64,000 bases of DNA from Burkholderiales bacterium (GTDB lineage Bacteria > Pseudomonadota > Gammaproteobacteria > Burkholderiales > Burkholderiaceae_C), in NCBI GenBank assembly GCA_017307855.1, contig JAFKGD010000001.1, forward strand, positions 1-64,000, written 5' to 3'. Every line of letters starts with the position of its first letter. Within the stretch, counting starts at the first letter, position 1. Below, piece after piece: positions 58,175 through 64,000 of the stretch. The position numbers and the translations under genes are program-made. The notes under the pieces are model-generated. The model worked only from the letters and a program-made list of their open reading frames with translations. It did no database searches and was not told where the DNA came from.

Positions 58175-60840
58175 TGGAAAGTCTGCGACCGAAGCAGTCA
58201 GAGGCTCGATCCATGGTCTTTGCAGAAGGGGCGCAGTGGGTCCGTGCTGACTTTCATCTGCATACCCGAGCGGACCGAGAATTCAAGTTCACGGGCGATG
58301 ACAACTTCTACAACAGCAACTATGTGGATGCGTTGGAGAAAGCGGACATCCGATTGGGCGTCATCACCAACCACAACAAGTTCGACTTCGAAGAATTCAA
58401 AGCACTGCGCAAGACGGCCCAGAAGAAGGGTATTGCGCTGCTGCCAGGCGTTGAGTTGTCGGTCAATGACGGGGCTAATGGCATCCACACGCTTGTTGTG
58501 TTCTCCGACGAATGGATCGATGAACACAATTACATCAACCCCTTTCTGACCAGCGCATTCGAAGGTAAAACGCCCGCGCAGTACGAGCAGGAGAACGGGC
58601 GCACTTCATGGTCGCTTCTGGAGACCATCAAGAAGCTGGAAGGCTATCACTGGGACTTCTTCCTTGTCTTCGCCCATGTCGAAGCCCCGAGTGGCCTGTG
58701 GGCGGAGCTGGATGGCGGCCGGCTTACTGAGTTGGGGCAAAACGAGTTCTTCCGACGCAGAACGCTGGCTTTTCAGAAGGTACGCACGCACGACGGCGCA
58801 GGCAAAGACAAACCCTGCCGCACCAAGATTCAAAGCTGGCTACAGAGCTGGTACCCCGCCGAACTGGAAGGCAGCGACCCTAAGAGTGTCGATGAAATCG
58901 GTCGAGGCAAAGCCAGCTACCTGAAGCTGGGCGAACTGTCCTTCGAGGCGGTCAAGTTTGCCTTGAGCGATCCCGCTGGGCGGGTAGCCATGGAGCCGCC
59001 CAAACATCAAGCGTCGCACATCCGCAGCATCCGCTTCGACGGCGGCATCCTCGATGGGCAAGTGCTGCATTTCTCTTCCGAACTCAACACGTTGATCGGC
59101 ATCCGGGGCAGCGGCAAATCATCCATCCTGGAGGCAGTACGCTACGCCCTCGACATTCCACGCGGCGAGAAGGCGCAGGACACCAAGTACAAGGATGAGT
59201 TGATCCGCCATACCCTTGGCAGCGGCGGCAAGGTGACGCTGACAGCATGTGACGTGTACGGACAGGAATTCACCATCTCCCGCATCTTCCGCGAAGCCCC
59301 GAATGTCTATCTGGGCGGCAAGTTGCAACCCGGCGTGTCGATCCGGGAGACCGTACTGCGCCGTCCGATCTACTTCGGCCAGAAGGACCTTTCCAGCACC
59401 GGCGAAGGCTTCGAGACCGATCTGGTGGAAAAGCTGGTTGGCGAGAAGCTGCGTGTGCTGCGTGACGAAATAGAGGTTCAACGCCAGCGCGTGCGTGACG
59501 CTGCTCAGCGCTGGCTCAAGCTCAGCAACACGGCCGAACTCAAGCGCGACTTCGAGACCCAACTAAATGATGCCAACTTCCGTCTGACCAAGTTCGCGGA
59601 GCACGGTGTCGCCGATAAGCTCCAAAAGCGACTTGGCTTCCAGCAGGACGCCACAGCGCTCGCGCGCATGATGGAGCGGGCAGACAGCTTCATCCTCGCT
59701 CTAGGAAGTCTGATTGCCGAGCATGAGGACGAGCTGCGGAACGCAACGAGCTACGTTTCCAAGCAGAACCCGGATTTCTTCACGGCCTACTACGCTGAGT
59801 TCTCCAGCCTCGTTGCCAAGGTCGATCAGCTCAAGCAGATCGAGCGAGAAGCGAACGTCATTGCAGCTCGCCTCAAGACCAAACAGGGCGAATTTGAAGG
59901 CGCAAGCAGGAGCCTTCAGGAGGAGTTCGCACAAGTCGAGCGCCAACTGGCTCAGGAGCTCAAGCAAACCGGCATGACTGCCATCCAGCCGGACGACTTC
60001 CTGGCCCAGCAGCAGCGCAAAACCAAGGCGGAGCAAATGCTGGAGGCGCTGGCCAAGCAGGAATCACAGCAGACCAGCATCCGCGACGCGCTGTTTGCCG
60101 AGATCGACAAACTCAATGAACTATGGCTGCGCGAGTTCAACACCATCAAGGTAGAGCTGGACCGCGTGAACGCTGGCCACACCGCCCTGCAGATCGAAGC
60201 GGACTTCAAGGGCGACAAGGAAGCCGCCATCAGCTTCATGCAGCAGCTCTTCAAGGGCAGCAACATTCGCGAAACCACGCTGCGCGCAGTGATGGAGGAC
60301 TATGCCGATTTCGGCGGCCTCCTGCGTGCCCTGCCGGGAGCCTTGGCGAAGGCCGGCAGCACCCCCGAGGTCTTCGAAAAGACCTTCATGCAGAACCTGA
60401 CCGATTTCGTCACCTGGCAGGTGCCCAACCGCTTCGTCATCCGCTATCGCGGCAAAGAGTTGAAGCACCACTCTCTCGGGCAGCGCGCTTCGGCGCTGTT
60501 GCTGTACGTGCTCAGTCAACGCCAGAACGACGTGATCATCATCGACCAACCGGAAGACGATCTGGACAACCAGACCATTTACGACGATGTGATCAAGCTG
60601 CTACGGGAAATGAAGCCTCACGCCCAATTCATCTTCGCCACCCACAACGCCAACTTCCCGGTGCTGGGTGACGCGGAACAGGTGCACGCCTGCCAATACC
60701 AGGACGAGAAGGTCGCCACGCGAAGCGGCAGCATCGACGCCCGCCCGGTGCAGGACGCCATCATCAACATCATGGAAGGAGGCCAGGAAGCCTTCAACCG
60801 TCGCAAAGAGGTCTACAACCTATGGAAACCACAGAGCTGA
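58171..60840 (+). CDS. TrlF-type protein: PHP phosphoesterase fused to SMC-like ATPase
   Basis: The protein is 889 residues. The PHP domain (about 20-130) has DFHLHTRAD (27-35), ITNHNKFD and LLPGVELSV. The ATPase has Walker A GIRGSGKS (310-317), a long coiled coil (about 430-660), and Walker B VIIIDQPEDDLDNQ (about 788-801) followed by FATHNANFPVLGDAEQ. The layout resembles PHP-plus-ATPase proteins known as single-gene phage-defence factors. ATG at 58171 or 58174 may be used; 58213 is a later option. It overlaps the GIY-YIG stop (4 bp) and the next gene (19 bp). Confidence 0.88.
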   Translation: MMESLRPKQSEARSMVFAEGAQWVRADFHLHTRADREFKFTGDDNFYNSNYVDALEKADIRLGVITNHNKFDFEEFKALRKTAQKKGIALLPGVELSVNDGANGIHTLVVFSDEWIDEHNYINPFLTSAFEGKTPAQYEQENGRTSWSLLETIKKLEGYHWDFFLVFAHVEAPSGLWAELDGGRLTELGQNEFFRRRTLAFQKVRTHDGAGKDKPCRTKIQSWLQSWYPAELEGSDPKSVDEIGRGKASYLKLGELSFEAVKFALSDPAGRVAMEPPKHQASHIRSIRFDGGILDGQVLHFSSELNTLIGIRGSGKSSILEAVRYALDIPRGEKAQDTKYKDELIRHTLGSGGKVTLTACDVYGQEFTISRIFREAPNVYLGGKLQPGVSIRETVLRRPIYFGQKDLSSTGEGFETDLVEKLVGEKLRVLRDEIEVQRQRVRDAAQRWLKLSNTAELKRDFETQLNDANFRLTKFAEHGVADKLQKRLGFQQDATALARMMERADSFILALGSLIAEHEDELRNATSYVSKQNPDFFTAYYAEFSSLVAKVDQLKQIEREANVIAARLKTKQGEFEGASRSLQEEFAQVERQLAQELKQTGMTAIQPDDFLAQQQRKTKAEQMLEALAKQESQQTSIRDALFAEIDKLNELWLREFNTIKVELDRVNAGHTALQIEADFKGDKEAAISFMQQLFKGSNIRETTLRAVMEDYADFGGLLRALPGALAKAGSTPEVFEKTFMQNLTDFVTWQVPNRFVIRYRGKELKHHSLGQRASALLLYVLSQRQNDVIIIDQPEDDLDNQTIYDDVIKLLREMKPHAQFIFATHNANFPVLGDAEQVHACQYQDEKVATRSGSIDARPVQDAIINIMEGGQEAFNRRKEVYNLWKPQS

Positions 60841-61997
60841 TCGACCTGCTCAGCCGGGGCGAGGACAGTCGGCAGCAGTTCAAGACGGACATCAACAATG
60901 CCGACGCCTTGGCAGCAGAGATCGTTGCCTTCAGCAACACCGCTGGTGGTCGCATCTTCATTGGGGTGAACGACGACGGTTCGGTGCGCGGTCTATCCGG
61001 CGCCGACGTTGCTCGTCTCAACATGCTCATCGCCAACGTGGCCTCGCAGGTCGTGCGTCCCGCCGTGAACCCGCTCACGGAAAACGTGCCTCACCCGGCA
61101 GGCACGGTGCTGGTGCTCTCTATCGCTGAGGGCGTCAACAAGCCCTACATGGACAAGAACGGCGCGATTTGGGTGAAGAACGGCTCGGACAAGCGCCGCG
61201 CCACCTCGCGCGAGGAATTGCAGCGCCTGTTCCAGCAGGCGGGTTTGGTGCACGCCGACGAAACGCCCGTAGCGGGCTTGAGCGCGGGCGATGTGGACAT
61301 GCCCTATTTCGAAACCTTCTTCGAGCAGCAATTCGGTGAGCCGCTCGCCCAGCATAACCAGCCGCTGCCGCAGTTGCTGACCAACATGAACCTGATGAAC
61401 CAGGGGCAGCTCAACGTGGCGGGCGGTCTGCTGTTCGCCAAATCACCGCACTACGCGCTACCCGCCTTCGTCGTCAAGGCCGTCGCCTTTGTCGGCACCC
61501 AGATTGAGGACGAACGCTACATCGACAGCCGCGACATCGTCGGCAAGCTGGCCGACGTGTTCCAGCAGACGCTGGGCTTTATCGTCGCTAACACCCGCGC
61601 CGCGCAGGGCGAGCAGGGCTTCAACTCCCAGGGGCAGCCTGAGATTCCCCGCATCGTCTGGGAAGAACTGGTCGCCAACGCCCTCATTCACCGCGACTAC
61701 TTCGTCAGCGCGCCGATCCGCGTACTGGTCTTCGCGGATCGTGTCGAGATCATCAGCCCTGGCCACCTGCCCAACAACCTGACTATCGAGAACATCAAGG
61801 CCGGCAACTCCAATATGCGCAACCCCATCCTGGCGTCCTTTGCCGCCAAGCTCCTGCCTTATCGCGGATTGGGTAGCGGCCTGCTGCGCTCACTGAGGGC
61901 ATGGCCGCAGATCGAACTCATCGATGATCGGTCCGGCAATCTGTTCAAGGCTATCGTGGCGCGTCCCAGCTTGCTGGAGCCGGCCGGAAGTTCTTGA
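60822..61997 (+). CDS. AlbA_2 / Schlafen-like ATP-binding protein
   Basis: The protein is 391 residues. The N-terminal AlbA_2 domain (about 12-135) has EDSRQQFKTD, NTAGGRIFIGVNDDGSVRGL and WVKNGSDKRRATSREEL. The C-terminal part (about 275-385) has WEELVANALIHRDYFVSAPI, VFADRVEIISPGHLPNN and GLGSGLLRS, as in HATPase_c_4 fold proteins. Such proteins bind nucleic acid and ATP; some are regulators, others accompany defence genes. It overlaps the TrlF gene by 19 bp and is therefore in the same operon. Confidence 0.87.
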   Translation: METTELIDLLSRGEDSRQQFKTDINNADALAAEIVAFSNTAGGRIFIGVNDDGSVRGLSGADVARLNMLIANVASQVVRPAVNPLTENVPHPAGTVLVLSIAEGVNKPYMDKNGAIWVKNGSDKRRATSREELQRLFQQAGLVHADETPVAGLSAGDVDMPYFETFFEQQFGEPLAQHNQPLPQLLTNMNLMNQGQLNVAGGLLFAKSPHYALPAFVVKAVAFVGTQIEDERYIDSRDIVGKLADVFQQTLGFIVANTRAAQGEQGFNSQGQPEIPRIVWEELVANALIHRDYFVSAPIRVLVFADRVEIISPGHLPNNLTIENIKAGNSNMRNPILASFAAKLLPYRGLGSGLLRSLRAWPQIELIDDRSGNLFKAIVARPSLLEPAGSS

Positions 61998-62059
61998 CTG
62001 ATCGGCTGGGAGGGGGGTGGATAGACTTCTGGTTTTTAGAACGTCGCTATGGTGTCAGC

Positions 62060-62257
62060 ATGAAACTGCACGAAGAAAACGAACCGTTCTTCATCACCGA
62101 GGACATGGCCGCCGAGATGGCCGCTGCCGGCTACGAGTTCAAACCCCCCGGCCATGCCAGAACGAAGAGCGTCCGCGACCTGTACGGATGGCAGCCCGGG
62201 GAGACTCTGGAAGAGGCCATTGCCCGGCACCAGCGCAGGCAGAGTTCATCCTCTTGA
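62060..62257 (+). CDS. Small hypothetical protein, last gene of the island
   Basis: The protein is 65 residues: KLHEENEPFFITEDMAAEMA, then AAGYEFKPPGHARTKSVRDL and YGWQPGETLEEAI. A TTG start at 61994, overlapping the AlbA_2 gene stop, is the alternative (87 residues). It has acidic, compact composition and no known family. It lies 85 bp before attR. Confidence 0.5.
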   Translation: MKLHEENEPFFITEDMAAEMAAAGYEFKPPGHARTKSVRDLYGWQPGETLEEAIARHQRRQSSSS

Positions 62258-62341
62258 TCTGGGTATGGCACTTTTCATGGCATCAATAGGCCGTCTATTC
62301 GTAAGTTGTTGCTGTTAAACGAGTTTTTATGCTTATAGATA

Positions 62342-62356
62342 ATCGAGTGGGAGTGA
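62342..62356 (+). repeat. Right attachment site (attR core)
   Basis: ATCGAGTGGGAGTGA is an exact copy of the last 15 bases of guaA (40406-40420). Confidence 0.85.
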
Positions 62357-62405
62357 GGAGGGGTATTCGGGCGTGCTCCGGCAAAGCTGCGCGTAGCAAG
62401 GCGTG

Positions 62406-62867
62406 CTAGGCCCTTAGAGATTGGTTCTTTTTTCGAGCGGCCGTGCTTCGTGCAACCCACCCCACCACCGCCCCGAAAACCACATGCCCCACCAGGCTGG
62501 GCAGCACGGTTGCCGCGCCCAACTGCCGGGGCAGCGCGTCGCCGAAGTACAGCGGCAGCGCCAGCGAGTTGACGGCCACGTAGTACAGCGCACCGTAGAC
62601 GGCCCCCACACGCACCGGCCAGCAGCCCAGCGGCGTGGACATCGCCAGCACCACCAGCAGCGGCAGCGCCGACAGCCAACCGATCACCAGGTGTTGCACG
62701 AACAGCTGCCAGGGCTGCGGTTCGTCCAGGTAGAGCCCGGCGAACTTCGGGCCGTAGTGGCCGATGCGCAGGCCCGCGGCCTTTAACAGCGGAGCCAGCG
62801 GCACGATGGCGACCGAGGCGATGGTGCCCGCGCGCACGGATTGCCAGAGCAGGGTGGTCAACTGCAT
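62406..62867 (-). CDS. Hypothetical four-helix membrane protein
   Basis: The protein is 153 residues with about four hydrophobic helices (VQHLVIGWLSALPLLVVLAM; VGAVYGALYYVAVNSLALPL; LVGHVVFGAVVGWVA). Its start overlaps the SulP stop by 10 bp on the same strand, so the two are cotranscribed. Family not recognised. It is the first chromosomal gene right of the island. Confidence 0.7.
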   Translation of the reverse strand: MQLTTLLWQSVRAGTIASVAIVPLAPLLKAAGLRIGHYGPKFAGLYLDEPQPWQLFVQHLVIGWLSALPLLVVLAMSTPLGCWPVRVGAVYGALYYVAVNSLALPLYFGDALPRQLGAATVLPSLVGHVVFGAVVGWVARSTAARKKNQSLRA

Positions 62868-64000
62868 GGTGCAGATTCTGCGGGCTCAGCCAGCACCTCG
62901 GGCGCCAGCGCCGCCATCGCCTGGTAGTGCGTGAGGAACACCGGGCCGCCGAGCTGCTGCAGCAGCGCCGTGCCCTGCAACCGGTCCATCACCGGCCCCT
63001 TGACCTCGGACAGGTGCAGTGTGATGCCCGCGTCGCGCAGGCGGTGCGCGATGGTCTCCAGGCTCTCCAGCGCGCTGGCGTCGATGGCGTTGACTGCCGA
63101 GCACTGCAGCACCACATGGCGTAGTGCGGGTTGCGCGGCCACGGCGTCGTTCACATGGTCTTCCAGCGCCCGGGCGTTGGCGAAGTACAGGCTCTCGTCC
63201 ACGCGCAGGCCCAGCAGTGCGGGCCTGGTGCGCACGGCGTGGCGCTGCACGTTGCGAAAATGCTCGGTGCCCGGCACCAGGCCCACGGTGGCGATGTGCG
63301 GCCGGCTGGTGCGCCACAGGTACAGCGCCAGCGACACGCCCACGCCCACCAGCAGCCCGGTCTCCACGCCCAGGCCCAGCGTGGCGAGCAGCGTGGCGGC
63401 CACGGCCGCGAAGTCGGGCTTCGAGTAGGCCCAGGTGCGGCGCAGGATGCCGAAGTCCGCCAGCGACAGCACGGCCACGATGATGGTGGCCGCCAGCGTG
63501 GCCTGGGGCAGGTGGTGCAGCGCGGGCGTGAGCAGCAGCGTGACCAGCAAGATGCCGATGGCCGTGAACACGCCGGCCGCGGGCGTGCGCGCGCCGGCGT
63601 CGAAGTTCACGACCGAGCGCGCGAAGCCGCCCGTCACCGGAAAGCCGCCCGTGAAGGCCGCGCCCAGGTTGCTCGCGCCCAGGGCCACCAGCTCCTGGTC
63701 GGGCGCGATGCGCTGGCGCCGCTTCGCGGCCAGGGTCTGGCCGACCGAGACGGATTCGACGAAACCCACCACGCTGATCAGCAGCGCCGGCACGGCCAGC
63801 TGGCGCCACAGCGCCGGGTCCCACCTCGGCAGGGTGAAGGGCGGCAGCCCCGGCGGAATGGCGCCCACCACCTTCATGCCCTCGGCCTGCCACTGCAGCG
63901 CCCAGGCCAGCAGCGTGGTGACGGCAATCGCCGCCACCGGCCCGGCCTTGCCCACGAAGTCGGCGGCCTGCGCGGGCAGGCCCCAGCGCAGCAGCAGCGG
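62858..64000 (-). CDS. SulP-family anion transporter (partial, runs off the right edge)
   Basis: The C-terminal 380 residues are present. They include membrane helices of the SulP core (ALLISVVGFVESVSVGQTLA; LGASNLGAAFTGGFPVTGGF; LLTPALHHLPQATLAATIIV) and a C-terminal STAS domain (about the last 110 residues, with CSAVNAIDASALESLETIAH). SulP proteins move sulfate, bicarbonate or dicarboxylates with protons or sodium. No stop is met up to 64000, so the N-terminus lies outside. Confidence 0.9.
   Translation of the reverse strand, partial: PLLLRWGLPAQAADFVGKAGPVAAIAVTTLLAWALQWQAEGMKVVGAIPPGLPPFTLPRWDPALWRQLAVPALLISVVGFVESVSVGQTLAAKRRQRIAPDQELVALGASNLGAAFTGGFPVTGGFARSVVNFDAGARTPAAGVFTAIGILLVTLLLTPALHHLPQATLAATIIVAVLSLADFGILRRTWAYSKPDFAAVAATLLATLGLGVETGLLVGVGVSLALYLWRTSRPHIATVGLVPGTEHFRNVQRHAVRTRPALLGLRVDESLYFANARALEDHVNDAVAAQPALRHVVLQCSAVNAIDASALESLETIAHRLRDAGITLHLSEVKGPVMDRLQGTALLQQLGGPVFLTHYQAMAALAPEVLAEPAESAPCS

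Larger units (their letters stand above)
40421..62356. mobile_element. Integrated island at guaA with plasmid-type replication and mobilisation genes and a defence-like operon
   Basis: The 21.9-kb element is delimited by a 15-bp direct repeat. The integrase lies at the left end. The interior has IncQ-like repA/repC, an IncP-type oriT with traK and traJ, trbJ/trbK/trbL, KorB-type operators, and TrfA-type iterons. The right 10 kb is a defence-like operon. No relaxase, coupling protein or transfer ATPase is present, so it cannot transfer by itself. The coordinates assume crossing at the repeat. Confidence 0.85.

Noticed and set aside
52133-62257. BREX or DISARM system
   Set aside because: No PglZ, BrxC, BrxL, DrmB or DrmC-like genes are seen; only the methyltransferase and helicase classes overlap.

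Overview
The window looks like a chromosome segment of a Burkholderiales bacterium, most likely Comamonadaceae. The basis is the high GC content, the gene orders yejABEF, rimP-nusA-infB-rbfA-truB-typA and smpB / ratA-rnfH / guaB-guaA, and a dispersed intergenic repeat between infB and rbfA of a kind I know from Acidovorax-like genomes. Two accessory regions flank a core block.

Region 1 (1 to about 11.9 kb) is accessory DNA that stops beside the 3' end of a tRNA-Ser(GGA) gene. It starts with metal-resistance debris: the tail of a cation-diffusion transporter and a frameshifted C-terminal fragment of an arsenite permease. An unknown 480-residue protein follows. Next comes an ICE- or phage-type block: an XRE regulator, a zinc-ribbon/glycine-zipper protein, a DUF932 protein, a YqaJ-type exonuclease, a protein resembling recombination directionality factors, and a second XRE repressor divergent from two membrane proteins. 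It ends with a two-gene XRE-ImmA/IrrE unit.

Region 2 (12.0 to 40.4 kb) is core genome. It holds a stomatin-like/NfeD pair, an Orn/Lys/Arg decarboxylase, an exported ATP-dependent DNA ligase, fabI, the yejABEF peptide importer, the transcription/translation operon with a promoter and leader terminator, typA, a DMT exporter, an ECF sigma/anti-sigma/lipoprotein cassette, smpB, ratA-rnfH, and guaB and guaA with a vapBC-type pair between them.

Region 3 (40.4 to 62.36 kb) is a 21.9-kb integrated island at the 3' end of guaA. It is bounded by a 15-bp direct repeat of the last guaA codons (40406-40420 and 62342-62356). A P4-type integrase sits at the left end. Its interior is plasmid-like: IncQ-type RepA and RepC, an RP4/RK2-type oriT with TraK and TraJ but no relaxase, TrbJ, TrbK and TrbL without the rest of the transfer apparatus, four KorB-type operators, and three single TrfA-type iterons. 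I read it as a satellite that could be mobilised by IncP plasmids. Several repeats in it are unexplained: a 40-bp inverted repeat, a 34-bp perfect palindrome, eight 20-bp dyads in two arrays, and a control sequence present three times. A two-gene antitoxin-like unit follows.

The right end of the island (51874-62257) carries a tightly overlapping operon: a small helix-turn-helix protein, a 21-codon micro-ORF, an MmeI-type DNA methyltransferase without the nuclease motif, an SF2 helicase, a T5orf172/GIY-YIG protein, a TrlF-type PHP-plus-SMC-like ATPase, and an AlbA_2/Schlafen-like ATP-binding protein. This is the best candidate for an undescribed defence system. After the island, a small membrane protein and the C-terminal part of a SulP anion transporter resume the chromosome.
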